Notes: generated by a model from the letters alone, not told the origin. A DNA stretch of 64,000 nt from Lentzea alba (GCF_011067745.1 NZ_JAAMPJ010000001.1:124001-188000); one strand, 5' to 3'. Counted from the stretch's first letter, positions 8,499-19,170 are shown. A program made the numbers and translations.

Positions 8499-8741
8499 AT
8501 GAGTGAGCAACCGATCGTGATGTACGGCGCCGAATGGTGTGGTGACTGCCGCCGCGCGAAGTCGTGGCTGACCCGCAACAACGTGCCGTTCACCTACGTC
8601 GACGTCGAACACGACGACGCGGCGCGGGACAGGGCGATCGAGATCTCCGGCCGCAGGCAGATCCCCGTCGTCGTGCTCCCGAACGGTGAGTTCCTGGTCG
8701 AGCCGACCGACACTCAGCTCGCCGCCGCGATCACGGCCTGA
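8499..8741 (+). CDS. glutaredoxin-like protein (mycoredoxin type, CGDC)
   Basis: 80 residues with a thioredoxin fold. The active site CGDC lies in [17 protein letters not shown] (about 8-24), and a cis-proline follows in [10 protein letters not shown]. Mycothiol-using actinobacteria have glutaredoxin relatives called mycoredoxins, typically CGYC; the third residue here is Asp. TAGGGT (8487-8492) ends six bases before the ATG, suggesting a leaderless transcript. It overlaps the bioA 3' end by 28 bases in convergent orientation. Confidence 0.85.
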   Translation: MSEQPIVMYGAEWCGDCRRAKSWLTRNNVPFTYVDVEHDDAARDRAIEISGRRQIPVVVLPNGEFLVEPTDTQLAAAITA

Positions 8742-9970
8742 CAGATCGCCGCGACGTCGTCGTCCGTGCTGATGAACGGCGGCATCGTGTAGATCAGGTC
8801 GCGGAACGGCCGTAGCCACACACCGGCGTCCACGGCCGCCTTGGTGGCTCGTGCCATGTCCACGGGCTCATGCAGCTGCACGACACCGATAGCGCCCAGC
8901 ACGCGCACGTCCCGGACACCGGGCAACGCGCGTGCGGGCGCGAGACCTTCCTTCAACCCGTTCTCGATCCGCGCGACCTCACGCTTCCAGTCCTGGGACA
9001 ACAGCAGGTCGATCGAGGCCAGCGACACCGCCGACGCCAGCGGGTTGCCCATGAACGTCGGCCCGTGCGCGAGCACCGGCACCTCGCCCTTGCTGATCCC
9101 GTCCGCCACCCGGGACGTGCACATAGTGGCGGCCATCGACAGATAACCGCCGGTCAGCGACTTGCCGAGGCACATGACGTCCGGGCTGACGTTCGCGTGA
9201 TCGGCACCGAACAGCTCGCCGGTACGCCCGAAACCGGTAGCGATCTCGTCGAACACCAACAGCACGTCGTGTGTGTACGCGAGCTCACGCAACACGTGCA
9301 GATAACGCGGGTCGTGGAACCTCATCCCGCCGGCCCCCTGCACGACCGGCTCGACGATGATCGCCGCCAGTTCGCCCGCGTGTTCCTCGATCAGGTCCGC
9401 CAGGTGCTGGACGTACGCGGTGTCCAGCTCGGCCGGCGGCGCGTCCGCGAACACCTGCTGCGGCAGAATTCCACGCCACAGCGAATGCATCCCGCCGTCC
9501 GGATCGCACACGGACATCGGGTTGAACGTGTCGCCGTGGTAACCGCCGCGCCACGTCAGCAGCCGGTGCTTCTCCGGCCGGTTCTGCGAGCGCCAGTACT
9601 GCAGGCACATCTTGACCGCGACCTCGACGGACACCGAGCCGGAGTCGCACAGGAAGACGTGCTGCAACGGCTCCGGGGTGATCTCCACGAGCTTCGCGGA
9701 CAACCGGATGGCGGGCTCGTGCGTGAGCCCGCCGAACATCACGTGGCTCATCCGGCCGAGCTGCGCCGTGACGGCCGCGTCCAGCACCGGGTGCCGGTAG
9801 CCGTGGATCGCCGCCCACCAGGACGACATGCCGTCCACGAGCTCGCGGCCGTCCGCCAGCGTCAGCCGGACACCCGAGGCCTCCGAGACGAGCAACGGCT
9901 CCTGGGTGCCCGGCATCGGGCCGTACGGGTGCCAGACGTGCGCCTGGTCGAGCTTCAGCAGGTCGTCCAC
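8714..9970 (-). CDS. bioA: adenosylmethionine-8-amino-7-oxononanoate aminotransferase
   Basis: PLP enzyme making 7,8-diaminopelargonate, 418 residues. Visible are the BioA motif [15 protein letters not shown], the cofactor region [18 protein letters not shown] and the Schiff-base lysine in [11 protein letters not shown]. The GTG at 9970 is preferred: on the minus strand TAGTGT ends seven bases before it, giving a leaderless start; the frame upstream runs through a repeat and the P450 end. Its promoter edge abuts the dispersed repeat at 9982. Confidence 0.94.
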   Translation of the reverse strand: MDDLLKLDQAHVWHPYGPMPGTQEPLLVSEASGVRLTLADGRELVDGMSSWWAAIHGYRHPVLDAAVTAQLGRMSHVMFGGLTHEPAIRLSAKLVEITPEPLQHVFLCDSGSVSVEVAVKMCLQYWRSQNRPEKHRLLTWRGGYHGDTFNPMSVCDPDGGMHSLWRGILPQQVFADAPPAELDTAYVQHLADLIEEHAGELAAIIVEPVVQGAGGMRFHDPRYLHVLRELAYTHDVLLVFDEIATGFGRTGELFGADHANVSPDVMCLGKSLTGGYLSMAATMCTSRVADGISKGEVPVLAHGPTFMGNPLASAVSLASIDLLLSQDWKREVARIENGLKEGLAPARALPGVRDVRVLGAIGVVQLHEPVDMARATKAAVDAGVWLRPFRDLIYTMPPFISTDDDVAAICQAVIAAAS

Positions 9971-9981
9971 CCGCCGAACAC

Positions 9982-10044
9982 TAGTGCCGCGGCCGGCAGC
10001 CTTTGCCCCGTCTTCGGCGGCGAAGGTTGCCGGTCGCGGCACTA
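9982..10044. repeat. dispersed imperfect palindrome, short copy
   Basis: Arms at 9982-10003 and 10023-10044 (TAGTGCCGCGGCCGGCAGCC and its near-complement, two mismatches that could be G-U pairs in RNA) enclose TTGCCCCGTCTTCGGCGGCG. A longer relative lies at 25225-25400 with the same tip (CAGCCTTTGCCCCGT) and outer ends. The P450 stop codon (10042-10044) is inside the right end and the bioA -10 overlaps the left end. It could work as a terminator for the P450 gene, or be a small non-autonomous element. Confidence 0.75.
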
Positions 10045-11247
10045 AGCGAGACGGACAGGCAGCGTGTGCAGGCCGCGGATCAGCGTGCTGTCCCGCCACA
10101 CCAACGTCTCCGGTTCCGCGGCCAGCTGCAGGTTCGGGAACCGCGCCAGCAGCTGCGTCAACGCCACGTCGAACTCAAGACGGGCCAGCGGCGCGCCCAG
10201 GCAGAAGTGGATGCCGTGCCCGAACGCCAGGTGCCCCTGCGCGGACCGGGTCACGTCGAGCCGGTCTGCGTTCTCGTAGCGCTCCGGGTCCCGGTTCGCG
10301 GCGATCAGCGACACCATGACGAGCTCGTTCTCGGGGACCGTGACGCCGCCGAGCTCGACGGGTTCCTTGGTGTAGCGGAAGGTCGCGATGTTGACCGGTC
10401 CCTCCAGCCGCAGGAACTCCTCGCCGCTGGCCGGGATCAGCTCGGGGCGGTCCTTGAGGATCTGCAGCTGGTCAGGGTTGTTCAGCAACGAGAGGACCGC
10501 GTTGCCGATGAGGTTGACCGTCGTCTCGTGCCCGGCGACGAGCAGCAGGAACGCCATCGACACGAGTTCCTGGGTGTTCAGCCGGTCACCGGAGTCGTCG
10601 GCGTGCACCAGAGCGGAGAAGAACGTGTCGTCCGGCTCCTGCGCCGCGACCTTCTCGACGTGACCGAAGAGGAACGCCGCCATCGCGCCCGACGCGTGCA
10701 CGATGTCCTCGTTCGAGCCGAACGACAGCAGCGTGTTCGACCACTCGCGGAACTCGTCGCGGTTGTCGATCGGGATGCCGAGCAGCTCGCAGATGACCGT
10801 GATCGGCAGCGGGAACGCGAACTCCTCCAGCAGGTCGATCTCGTCGCCGTCGTTCAGCTTCGCGATCAGCTCCGCGGCGATCTCGTTGACGCGCGGCCGC
10901 ATCAGCTCGATCCGGCGTGCGGTGAACGCCTTGGTCACGAGCTTGCGCAGCCGGGTGTGGCCGGGCGCGTCCATGTTGAGCATGTGGACCGACAGCGCCT
11001 GGTTGAAGTCGCGGCGCACCGCGTCGGCCGGCGCGTGCACCTCGAAGAGGTGGCCGCCCTCCTGGACGTTCTTGCTGATCCGCGGGTCGGTGAGCGCGAT
11101 CTTCGCCTCGTCGTACCGCGTCACGAGCCAGACCTTGAGTCCACGCGGCATGTGGACCTCTCGCACGGGCCCCTCGGCACGCAACAGGTCGTGCACCTCG
11201 TGCGGGTTCTGGGCGTAGTCAGCAGGTAACTGGGTGAGTGTTGTCAC
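10042..11247 (-). CDS. cytochrome P450
   Basis: A soluble bacterial P450 of 401 residues. It shows the oxygen-activation helix AGHETT (about residue 238), an ExxR-type helix ([10 protein letters not shown]) and the heme-cysteine loop [15 protein letters not shown] (Cys about 347). The pattern is that of CYP105/CYP107-like actinobacterial enzymes acting on secondary metabolites or xenobiotics. No ferredoxin gene is adjacent, so redox partners come from elsewhere. The GTG start lies eight bases after a TTAACT box within the palindrome at 11256-11270. Confidence 0.93.
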   Translation of the reverse strand: MTTLTQLPADYAQNPHEVHDLLRAEGPVREVHMPRGLKVWLVTRYDEAKIALTDPRISKNVQEGGHLFEVHAPADAVRRDFNQALSVHMLNMDAPGHTRLRKLVTKAFTARRIELMRPRVNEIAAELIAKLNDGDEIDLLEEFAFPLPITVICELLGIPIDNRDEFREWSNTLLSFGSNEDIVHASGAMAAFLFGHVEKVAAQEPDDTFFSALVHADDSGDRLNTQELVSMAFLLLVAGHETTVNLIGNAVLSLLNNPDQLQILKDRPELIPASGEEFLRLEGPVNIATFRYTKEPVELGGVTVPENELVMVSLIAANRDPERYENADRLDVTRSAQGHLAFGHGIHFCLGAPLARLEFDVALTQLLARFPNLQLAAEPETLVWRDSTLIRGLHTLPVRLA

Positions 11248-11255
11248 CCCACCCA

Positions 11256-11270
11256 GTTAACCCCGTTAAC
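11256..11270. promoter_or_regulatory. GTTAAC-N3-GTTAAC box at the P450 promoter
   Basis: Two copies of the self-complementary hexamer GTTAAC are separated by CCC, making a 15-base element that is both a direct and an inverted repeat. It ends nine bases upstream of the P450 GTG and contains the likely -10 (TTAACT on the minus strand). A repressor here would block a leaderless start. Confidence 0.5.
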
Positions 11271-11310
11271 TCACAGCTCGCCACCAACTCCGCGAGGAAT
11301 CCGCGCCTCG

Positions 11311-14300
11311 CTACCGCTGGATCGTGATGCCGCGGATCGTCTTGAGGTCACCGAAGAGCGACGGCGTCGGGTGGACCCGGTAGTTGTCCACCACCAGCAT
11401 CTCCTTCGACTTGTCGCGCTTCTGGACCTCCAGGTGCACCGCGACGTGGCCCTCGTGCGACTTGAACGTGACCTTCAGTTCCTCGATCAGCTCGGGCGTC
11501 AGCGTCTTGGTGTGCAACCCGAGGACGAGCGGCGGTTCGGCGTCGGGGTTCATCTCCGCGTCGCTGATGTCGAGCGGGACGACACCGTCACCGAAGATCG
11601 CCATCTTGTCCTCGCGCCAGTTCACCCGCCCCTTCACGCACACGGCGGAGTCGAGCTCCAGGTCGTCGCGCAGGAGCTCGTACGACTTCGGGAAGAACAG
11701 CACCTCGATGGACGCGTCCAGGTCCTCGATCACGGTGATCGCCCACGGCAGGCCGTTCTTGTTCACCCGGCGCTCGATCGACGAGATCATGCCCGAGACG
11801 ATCAGCTCGCCTTCCTTGGGCGGATCGTCGAGCACGACCGCGATCGGCCGGGGCGCGAACTTCCGCAGGATCCGCTCGGCGCCGTCGAGCGGGTGCGACG
11901 ACACGTACAGCCCGAGCATTTCCTTTTCCAGGCTGAGCATCTGCTTGCGCTGGTACTCGTCGGTGCCGAACTTGAGGTGGGCGAGCGGGGACGTGCTGTC
12001 GTCCGGTTCGTCGCCGCTGTCGGCGCCGAACAGGTCGAACTGGCCCTCGGCTTCCTTGCGCTTGATCGGGACGACGGCGTCGACCGCGTCCTCGTGCACC
12101 TGGATCAGCGACAGGCGGGTGTGGCCGAACGAGTCGAACGCGCCCGCCTTGATCAGCGACTCGATCACGCGCTTGTTGCACGCGACGAGCTCGGACTTGT
12201 CCATGAAGTCCGTGAAGGACGTGTAGGCGCCCTTCTCCTTGCGGGTCTTGATGATCGACTCGACGACGTTCGCGCCGACGTTGCGGACCGCGCCCAGACC
12301 GAAGCGGATGTCGGTGCCGACCGCACCGAAGCGCAGCGCCGACTCGTTGACGTCCGGCGGGAGGACCTTGATGCCCAGGCGGCGGCACTCGGCGAGGTAG
12401 ACCGCGGACTTGTCCTTGTTGTCACCGACCGAGGTCAACAGGGCGGCCATGTACTCGGCGCGGAAGTTCGCCTTGAGGTAGGCCGTCCAGTACGAGATCA
12501 GGCCGTACGCGGCCGCGTGCGACTTGTTGAACGCGTAGCCGGCGAACGGGAGAATCGTGTCCCACAGCGCCTTGATCGCCTCGTCGGAGAAGCCGCGCGG
12601 GTCGTTGCGCATGCCCTCCTGGAAGCCCTCGAACTCCTTCGCGAGGACCTCGGCCTTCTTCTTGCCCATGGCCTTGCGGAGCACGTCCGCTCGACCCATC
12701 GAGTAGCCCGCGACCTCCTGGGCGATGAACATGATCTGCTCTTGGTAGACGATCAGACCGTGCGTCTCGCCGAGGATCTCCTTGAGCGGTTCCTCGAGCT
12801 GCGGGTGGATCGGCTTGACTTCCTGACGGCCGTTCTTGCGGTCCGCGTAGTCGTTGTGCGCGTTCACACCCATCGGACCGGGGCGGTACAGCGCGCCGAC
12901 CGCGACGATGTCCTCGAACGACGTCGGCTGCATGCGGCGCAGCAGGTCGCGCATCGGCCCACCGTCCAGCTGGAACACGCCGAGCGTGTCACCGCGGCCG
13001 AGCAGCGCATAGGTCTCCGGGTCGTCCATCGGGAGCGTGTCGAAGTCCGGGACCGCGTCCTTGCCGCGGTTGGCCTCGATGTTCTCGATCGCGTCGCCCA
13101 TCACCGTGAGGTTGCGCAGCCCGAGGAAGTCCATCTTCAGCAGGCCGATGTTCTCGCAAGACGGGTAGTCCCAGCCGGTGATGAACGAGCCGTCGTCGCG
13201 GTACCAGAGCGGGATGGAGTCCGACAGCGGGTCCTTCGACATGATCACCGCGCAGGCGTGCACGCCGGCGTTGCGGATCAGGCCCTCCAGACCGAGCGCG
13301 GTGTCGAAGATCTCCTTCACCTGCGCGTCGGTCTCGAGCAGCGAGCGCACCTCGGCCGCCTCGCCGTAGCGCGGGTGGCTCTTGTTGATGATGCCGTTGA
13401 GCGGGATGTCCTTCGCCATGATCGGCGGCGGCAGCGCCTTCGAGATCTTGTCGGCGATCGCGAAGCCCGGCTGTCCGTGGTGGACACGCGCCGAGTCCTT
13501 CAGCGCGGCCTTGGTCTTAATGGTGCCGAACGTGATCACCTGGGCGACCTTGTCCGCGCCGTACTTCTCGCTGGCATAGCGGATCATCTCGCCGCGACGG
13601 CGGTCGTCGAAGTCGATGTCGATGTCGGGCATGGCGGTGCGCTCGGGGTTGAGGAACCGCTCGAACAGCAGACCGTGCGGGATCGGGTCGATGTTCGTGA
13701 TGCCCATCGCCCACGACACCGCGGCACCCGCGGCCGAACCACGGCCGGGGCCGACCCGGATGCCGACGCTGCGGGCGTAGTTGATCAGGTCGGCGACGAT
13801 CAGGAAGTACGCCGGGAAGCCCTTGTCGATGATGACCTGGGCCTCGAAGTCACAGCGCTTGATGTACTCGGCCGGCACCTCGGACCCGCGGAACCGCCAC
13901 TCGAGCCCGCGCTGGATCTCCTTGCGGAACCAGGAGGCCTGGGTCTCGCCCTCGGGGACCTCGAAGTTCGGGATGCGGTCCTTGATGCTCCAGATGTCGT
14001 CGTAGGACTCGACCATCGACGCGACGAGCAGCGTGTTGTCGCACGCCTCCGGCAGGTCCTTCCAGATCTGCCGCATCTCCTCGGACGACTTCAGGTAGTA
14101 ACCGTCGCCGTCGAACTTGAACCGGTTCGGGTCGGTGAGCATCTTGCCGGACTGCACGCAGAGCAACGCCGAGTGCGTGTCCGCCTGGTCCTTGGTGACG
14201 TAGTGGCTGTCGTTGGTCGCGAGCGGCGGGATGCCGAGCTTCTTGCTGATCTCCAGCAGACCGTCGCGGACCCGGCGCTCGATGTCGAGGCCGTGGTCCA

Positions 14301-14868
14301 TCAGCTCCAGGAAGAAGTTGTCCTTGCCGAAGATGTCCTGGTAGTCGGCGGCGGCCTTGACCGCCTCCTCGACCTGCCCGAGCCGCAGCCGGGTCTGCAC
14401 CTCGCCGGACGGGCAGCCGGTGGTGGCGATGATGCCGTCGGCGTGCTGCGCGACGAGCTCGCGGTCCATCCGGGGCTTGTAGTAGTAGCCCGTCTTGCTG
14501 GCCTCGGTGTGCAGCCTGAAGAGGTTGCGCAGGCCGTCCGCGTTGCGCGCCCACATGGTCATGTGGGTGTACGCGCCGGCACCGGAGATGTCGTCGCCGC
14601 GCTGGCCGGGATCGCCCCAGAAGACCGGCTTCTTGTGCAGGCGGTTGTGCGGGGCGAGGTACGCCTCGATGCCGATGATCGGCTTGATGCCGGTCTTGGA
14701 CGCCGTTTGGTAGAACTCGTCGGACCCGTACATGTTGCCGTGGTCGCTCATGCCGACAGCGGTCATGCCGAGCCGCTCGGCTTCCTCGAAGAGCGGCGCC
14801 ACTTTGGCCGCGCCGTCGAGCATCGAGTACTCGGTGTGCACGTGCAGGTGCACAAACGAGTCCGCCAC
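11311..14868 (-). CDS. dnaE1: DNA polymerase III subunit alpha
   Basis: The replicative polymerase, 1185 residues, the normal actinobacterial DnaE1 length. It has an N-terminal PHP domain ([16 protein letters not shown] at about 7-22), the polymerase core with catalytic aspartates in [38 protein letters not shown], and a C-terminal OB-fold region. The GTG start is preceded by GGAGG. A -10-like TAGGGT (14931-14926 on the minus strand) lies about 58 bases upstream. It is divergent from the HTH/DUF4352-like gene. Confidence 0.98.
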   Translation of the reverse strand: MADSFVHLHVHTEYSMLDGAAKVAPLFEEAERLGMTAVGMSDHGNMYGSDEFYQTASKTGIKPIIGIEAYLAPHNRLHKKPVFWGDPGQRGDDISGAGAYTHMTMWARNADGLRNLFRLHTEASKTGYYYKPRMDRELVAQHADGIIATTGCPSGEVQTRLRLGQVEEAVKAAADYQDIFGKDNFFLELMDHGLDIERRVRDGLLEISKKLGIPPLATNDSHYVTKDQADTHSALLCVQSGKMLTDPNRFKFDGDGYYLKSSEEMRQIWKDLPEACDNTLLVASMVESYDDIWSIKDRIPNFEVPEGETQASWFRKEIQRGLEWRFRGSEVPAEYIKRCDFEAQVIIDKGFPAYFLIVADLINYARSVGIRVGPGRGSAAGAAVSWAMGITNIDPIPHGLLFERFLNPERTAMPDIDIDFDDRRRGEMIRYASEKYGADKVAQVITFGTIKTKAALKDSARVHHGQPGFAIADKISKALPPPIMAKDIPLNGIINKSHPRYGEAAEVRSLLETDAQVKEIFDTALGLEGLIRNAGVHACAVIMSKDPLSDSIPLWYRDDGSFITGWDYPSCENIGLLKMDFLGLRNLTVMGDAIENIEANRGKDAVPDFDTLPMDDPETYALLGRGDTLGVFQLDGGPMRDLLRRMQPTSFEDIVAVGALYRPGPMGVNAHNDYADRKNGRQEVKPIHPQLEEPLKEILGETHGLIVYQEQIMFIAQEVAGYSMGRADVLRKAMGKKKAEVLAKEFEGFQEGMRNDPRGFSDEAIKALWDTILPFAGYAFNKSHAAAYGLISYWTAYLKANFRAEYMAALLTSVGDNKDKSAVYLAECRRLGIKVLPPDVNESALRFGAVGTDIRFGLGAVRNVGANVVESIIKTRKEKGAYTSFTDFMDKSELVACNKRVIESLIKAGAFDSFGHTRLSLIQVHEDAVDAVVPIKRKEAEGQFDLFGADSGDEPDDSTSPLAHLKFGTDEYQRKQMLSLEKEMLGLYVSSHPLDGAERILRKFAPRPIAVVLDDPPKEGELIVSGMISSIERRVNKNGLPWAITVIEDLDASIEVLFFPKSYELLRDDLELDSAVCVKGRVNWREDKMAIFGDGVVPLDISDAEMNPDAEPPLVLGLHTKTLTPELIEELKVTFKSHEGHVAVHLEVQKRDKSKEMLVVDNYRVHPTPSLFGDLKTIRGITIQR

Positions 14869-15038
14869 GGTACCTCCAGGAGATCGAACGGACGCGTGGG
14901 AAGGACGCGAAATCCGGATCCGCCAACCCTATCCCGCCTCGAAGATCACCTCACGGAGGCTCGGGGGTTTCTCGGCCGTGATCTCCAACCGGCCAGGCGG
15001 TGACGCGGAGATCGACTGCGGCGGGTAGCGTTCAATTC

Positions 15039-15896
15039 GTGGTGGCCCCCGATCCCGTAGACGCTCGCCTGCTCGCCGTCCTGGCCGAGTCGGGCCGCGC
15101 AGCCGTGCACGAGATCGCCCAGCGTCTGGGCATGGACCCCCGCGAAGCCGCGATGCGCCTGATCACTTTGTCGGGCAGCGGCCTGCCCCTGCTCGTCGGC
15201 GTCGAAGGCGACCCGAACGGCCTGCGGCGCGCTCTCGCGAACGCTGCCGCCTACGGCAACTACCTGGGTCCGCCGCCATCCGGTTCGTACGCCGTGCACC
15301 AGAGCGGTCCCCACCAGGTGCAGCAGCCGTACGGACCGCAGGCCCCGATCAGCCAGCCGTTCCCGGCCCAACCACAGCCGCAGGCCCAGCAACAGGCTCA
15401 GCCGCAGGCCACGTGGGGTCCGCCACAGTCGGCCGGGTGGGTGCGCGCGGACCAGCCGCAGCCCAGGCCGATCTCCCGCACCGGCAAGATCGGCTCGACG
15501 CTGGAAGCCGACAGCCTCGAGGGCGCCCACCTGTCCATCCAGCTGGTCGAGGTCGTCGACCCGGCGGACTTCCTGTTCACCGCGGCGGGTTACAAGCTCG
15601 CCGAGGGCGAACGCGCCGTGGTCGTGCACACCGAGGTGACGAACGCCTCGCAGGTGCCGTACACCTCACTGCCGGACATGTACCTGGTCCTGGTCACCAA
15701 GACCGGCGAGACCGTCACGAAGGCACCGGTGTCGTTGTCCTCACGCCCGGCGCACAAACTCGGTGTGCAGCAGGGCGAAACGGCCGGCGGCCACACCGTG
15801 TTCGTGCTGCCGGAGACGACCGAGGTCATCCAGGTCCGCTGGAGCGTGCGTCCCGAGGTGGACCTCAACACGCTGGTGTGGACCGTAGAGGACTGA
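15039..15896 (+). CDS. HTH domain - Pro/Gln linker - Ig-like (DUF4352-like) protein
   Basis: 285 residues with an unusual layout. An AsnC-like helix-turn-helix (LLAVLAESGRAAVHEIAQRL, about 10-29) is followed by a Pro/Gln-rich linker (about 85-145) with repeated QPQ/QAQ. A beta-rich domain (about 160-285, YKLAEGERAVVVHTEVTNAS) then resembles DUF4352 or telokin-like folds. No signal peptide or membrane segment is evident, so it looks cytoplasmic. TAGCGT (15026-15031) ends seven bases before the GTG: a leaderless start. The ligand and function are unknown. Confidence 0.7.
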   Translation: MVAPDPVDARLLAVLAESGRAAVHEIAQRLGMDPREAAMRLITLSGSGLPLLVGVEGDPNGLRRALANAAAYGNYLGPPPSGSYAVHQSGPHQVQQPYGPQAPISQPFPAQPQPQAQQQAQPQATWGPPQSAGWVRADQPQPRPISRTGKIGSTLEADSLEGAHLSIQLVEVVDPADFLFTAAGYKLAEGERAVVVHTEVTNASQVPYTSLPDMYLVLVTKTGETVTKAPVSLSSRPAHKLGVQQGETAGGHTVFVLPETTEVIQVRWSVRPEVDLNTLVWTVED

Positions 15897-16665
15897 GCAC
15901 GTCCAGCGCCGCGGCGTGCACGCCCGGTGCGGCGGCGAGGTACTCGCTGGTGGTCAGCTCCCACGGCTTGCCGTCGAGATCGGTGACGACACCGCCCGCT
16001 TCCTGAACGAGCAGCACACCGGACGCGTGCGCGCGCACGTTGTCGTGCTGCCAGTGCAGGTCCATCCGTCCCGCGGCGACCTGGGCGAGTTGATGGGTCA
16101 CCGGCACGGAGATCCGGACGTAGAGAGCTTCCTTCGCCATCGCGCTGTAGGACGCCCCCACCCGGTCCGCCATCTCCGGCCCCTGCCCCGGCTGGGCCTG
16201 ACCGGTGCCCGCCAGCGCGCCGTCCAGTGAGGTCTTGTCCGAGACTTGGAGGCGGACGCCGTTCAGGAACGCGCCGCCGCCCTCGGTGGCCGTGAACATC
16301 TCGTCGAACAGCGGGAAGTACACGACGGCCAGCACCGGGCGGCCGTCGCGGACCAGGCTCACGCCGATGTTCCAGTCGGGCATGCCGTGGACCGCGTTCA
16401 TGTTGCCGCCGACCGGGTCGACGAGCCACCACTCGCCCGGTTCCAGCGGACCCGAGCCGTGCTCGTCGTCGAGCCACCGCGCACTCGGGCGGATCTCGGC
16501 CAGTGCGGGCTTCAGCAGGTCCACGACGGCGGCGTCGTTGGCGCGGACGGCCGCGACGAGCTCATCGAGGCCGGACGTCCGCGACTGTGTCGAGTAGCGC
16601 GACGACATCCGCGCTCCGGCACGGCGAACGGCGGCGGTGGTGGCTGCGATCACGGCTTCCTCCAA
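15865..16665 (-). CDS. inositol monophosphatase family protein with altered metal site
   Basis: 266 residues of the Mg-dependent IMPase/FIG fold, with the C-terminal signature HDNVRAHASGVLLVQEAGGVV close to consensus. The main metal motif, normally DPIDGTxNF, reads DPVGGNMNAVHG here, so the second aspartate is glycine. The usual GEE glutamates are replaced by LDDEHG. Activity may be lost or changed. It overlaps the 3' end of the previous gene by 32 bases (convergent). ATG start at 16665; the divergent LysR gene starts 11 bases away. Confidence 0.78.
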   Translation of the reverse strand: MEEAVIAATTAAVRRAGARMSSRYSTQSRTSGLDELVAAVRANDAAVVDLLKPALAEIRPSARWLDDEHGSGPLEPGEWWLVDPVGGNMNAVHGMPDWNIGVSLVRDGRPVLAVVYFPLFDEMFTATEGGGAFLNGVRLQVSDKTSLDGALAGTGQAQPGQGPEMADRVGASYSAMAKEALYVRISVPVTHQLAQVAAGRMDLHWQHDNVRAHASGVLLVQEAGGVVTDLDGKPWELTTSEYLAAAPGVHAAALDVLSPLRSTPAC

Positions 16666-16676
16666 GATTGACTGTC

Positions 16677-17579
16677 ATGCAAGCGGATCTGAATCTGCTG
16701 ACCGTGCTGGACGCCCTGCTCGAAGAGGGCAGCGTGATGGGTGCGGCCGAGCGGCTGCACCTGTCGTCACCCGCGGTGAGCCGCACCCTCGGGCGGATCA
16801 GGAAGGTGACCGGCGACGACATCCTGGTGCGCACCGGCCACTCGATGACGCCGACGCCCTACGCGCTCTCGATCTCCGAGGAGGTGCATCGGCTGGTGCG
16901 GCAGGCCAACGCCGTGCTGTCGCCGAGCCGTGAACTGGATCTGGACCGGCTGGACCGCACCTTCACGGTCCAGTGCCACGACGCCCTCGCCTCGTCGGTG
17001 GTGCCGTCGCTGATCGGCAGGATCACGGCGCAGGCACCCGGCGTGCGGCTGCGGGTGCTCGCCGAGCACTCCACCGACACCGACGACCTGCGGCACGGCC
17101 GGGTGGACCTGGAACTCGGCGGCGGCACACCGGACCTGCCCGAGTTCCGCTCCGAATCCCTCGGCACCGACCCGCTGGCCGTGGTCCTGCGCGCCGGTCA
17201 CCCGTGCGCCGAGGCCTTCGACCTGCCCGCCTACGCGGCCCACCCGCACGTGGTGGTCTCCCGGCGCGGCCGGCTCACCGCCCCGATCGACGACGTGCTG
17301 GCGTCGGCTGGACTGCACCGCAGGGTGATCGCGACCGTGGCGACCGTCCACTCGGCCCTGCAGATCGTGGCCGCGAGCGACGCCCTGGTCACCACCACGG
17401 CGGTGCTCTGCCGCCCGTTGATCGAGGCGTTCGGGTTGGTCACCCGTCCGCTGCCGGCCGAGTCCCCGGAGGCGTCGATCAACTGCAACTGGCACCAGCG
17501 CTACGACTCCGACCTGGCCCACGCGTGGCTGCGCGACCAGGTGCGGGCGACCCTCGCCGAGGTGCTAGGCGAGGGGTAG
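16677..17579 (+). CDS. LysR family transcriptional regulator
   Basis: 300 residues. The N-terminal winged helix (about 3-60) contains LLTVLDALLEEGSVMGAAER, then RLHLSSPAVSRTLGRIR, and a LysR effector domain follows (about 90-290). It starts 11 bases from the divergent IMPase gene, the classical arrangement for LysR control of a divergent target, and overlaps the convergent oxidoreductase gene by 15 bases. The effector is unknown. Confidence 0.9.
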   Translation: MQADLNLLTVLDALLEEGSVMGAAERLHLSSPAVSRTLGRIRKVTGDDILVRTGHSMTPTPYALSISEEVHRLVRQANAVLSPSRELDLDRLDRTFTVQCHDALASSVVPSLIGRITAQAPGVRLRVLAEHSTDTDDLRHGRVDLELGGGTPDLPEFRSESLGTDPLAVVLRAGHPCAEAFDLPAYAAHPHVVVSRRGRLTAPIDDVLASAGLHRRVIATVATVHSALQIVAASDALVTTTAVLCRPLIEAFGLVTRPLPAESPEASINCNWHQRYDSDLAHAWLRDQVRATLAEVLGEG

Positions 17580-18167
17580 GGCGACGGCTCCGGGAAAGCG
17601 CGGTTCCTCGGCCTCGTCGAGCATCGCGGCGGCAACGGTGTCGCGGCTGACCTTCGCACCGAGGTCGAACGGCGGCGCGTCGTCCAGCCCGACCGTGCGC
17701 CGGCCCGGGCTCGCGGGTTCGTCGCTGAGCACCCCGGCGTGGAAGACCGTCCCACCGGCGGCGAGCACGGCGTTGTCGGCCACGATCTTGTCCGGGATCC
17801 GGTCGCCCATGAACTTCCAGAGCACCCCGGCACCCTCGCCCGCCGCGTCGGCGGACGCACCCGTGCCGTACGCACCCAGCCAGATGATCCGCCGCGGACC
17901 GGCGGCGACGACCGCCTTGGCGCCGTCGGACAGCACCCCGGCGACGTCCGTGCCGAGACCGGACAACACGACGGAGTCCGCGTCGACTGCCGCGGCGATG
18001 CTCGCCGGGTCGCTCACGTCGCCGGCGACCTTGCGCAGGTTCGGGTGGTCGAGGCCGATGCTCTGCGGATCGCGGGCGATCGCGGTGACGGTGTGGCCGC
18101 GCTCCAGTGCCTGACGGGTGAGGGCGTGACCGGTCCGTCCGGAGGCGGCGAGAACAGTGAGGTTCAT
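17565..18167 (-). CDS. NAD(P)H-binding SDR-like protein
   Basis: 200 residues of the atypical short-chain dehydrogenase (NmrA/NAD(P)H-binding) family. The Rossmann motif TVLAASGRTGHALTRQAL lies near the N-terminus, followed by VSDPASIAAAVDADSVVLS and RRIIWLGAYGTG. There is no clear YxxxK catalytic pair, so it may be a redox sensor or reductase. The ATG at 18167 begins the Rossmann strand directly; the frame extends 17 codons upstream without a ribosome site. Its 3' end overlaps the LysR gene. Confidence 0.8.
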   Translation of the reverse strand: MNLTVLAASGRTGHALTRQALERGHTVTAIARDPQSIGLDHPNLRKVAGDVSDPASIAAAVDADSVVLSGLGTDVAGVLSDGAKAVVAAGPRRIIWLGAYGTGASADAAGEGAGVLWKFMGDRIPDKIVADNAVLAAGGTVFHAGVLSDEPASPGRRTVGLDDAPPFDLGAKVSRDTVAAAMLDEAEEPRFPGAVALPLA

Positions 18168-18240
18168 GCCGACAACGCTAGGTACGCCACCGATTAACAT
18201 CAAATGAAAGCTCGTCAACCGATGATTTACCCAGACGCAA

Positions 18241-19170
18241 TCAGCCCTCGTCGCGCAGCTTCTCCAACGCCGACGCCAGGTCGTCCGGGTACTCCGACGT
18301 GAACGTGACCCACTGCCCGTCCGCCGGGTGGTGGAACCCGAGCTGCCGCGCGTGCAGCCACTGCCGGGACACCCCGAGCCGCTTGGACAGCGTCGGGTCG
18401 GCGCCGTACGTCAGGTCGCCGACGCACGGGTGGTGCAGCGCGGAGAAGTGCACGCGAATCTGGTGCGTACGCCCGGTTTCGAGGTGCACCTCGACCAACG
18501 AGGCGGCGCGGAACGCCTCCATAACCTCGTAGTGCGTGATGGAGGGCTTGCCGGAGTTCATCACGGCGAACTTGTAGTCGTGCTTGGGATGCCGGTCGAT
18601 CGGCGCGTCGATGGTGCCCTTGATCGGGTCCGGGTGCCCCTGGACGATCGCGTGGTAGACCTTGTCGACGGTCCGTTCCTTGAAGGCGTGCTTCAACGCC
18701 GAGTATGCGGACTCGGACTTCGCCACCACCATCACGCCGGTCGTGCCGACGTCCAGGCGGTGCACGACGCCCTGGCGTTCGGCCGCACCCGAGGTGGCGA
18801 CCCGGTGGCCGGCGCCGGCGAGCCCTCCCACCACGGTCGGACCGGTCCAGCCCGGCGACGGGTGCACAGCGACGCCCACCGGCTTGTCGACGACGATGAT
18901 GTCGTCGTCCTCGTGCAGGATGATCAACCCTTCGACCGGGATGGCCTGCACGGTCACGGGTTGCGGCGGCGCGGGCAGCGTGATCTCCAGCATCGCCCCG
19001 GCCGTGAGCCGGTCGGACTTGCCGACGATCCGGCCGTCGATCAGCACGTCGTCGGCGTCGGCGATGGCCGCGACCGCGGTGCGGGACAGGCCGAGCAACT
19101 TCGCGAGGCCGGCGTCGACGCGCATGCCGTCCAAACCGTCGGGAATCGGCAGCGTTCGGTAACCGCTCAC
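18241..19170 (-). CDS. rluD: RluA/RluD family rRNA pseudouridine synthase
   Basis: 309 residues with an N-terminal S4 RNA-binding domain ([20 protein letters not shown]) and a pseudouridine synthase domain with the catalytic aspartate in [30 protein letters not shown] and CVGDLTYG are also family motifs. The GTG at 19170 is the best placed start; the longer open frame reaches into lspA out of frame. lspA-rluD is the usual actinobacterial order. The rRNA target is assumed from the RluD family. Confidence 0.92.
   Translation of the reverse strand: MSGYRTLPIPDGLDGMRVDAGLAKLLGLSRTAVAAIADADDVLIDGRIVGKSDRLTAGAMLEITLPAPPQPVTVQAIPVEGLIILHEDDDIIVVDKPVGVAVHPSPGWTGPTVVGGLAGAGHRVATSGAAERQGVVHRLDVGTTGVMVVAKSESAYSALKHAFKERTVDKVYHAIVQGHPDPIKGTIDAPIDRHPKHDYKFAVMNSGKPSITHYEVMEAFRAASLVEVHLETGRTHQIRVHFSALHHPCVGDLTYGADPTLSKRLGVSRQWLHARQLGFHHPADGQWVTFTSEYPDDLASALEKLRDEG

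Noticed and set aside
11371-15003. 1210-codon plus-strand frame
   Set aside because: Exact antisense of dnaE1, with no start signal and no family features.
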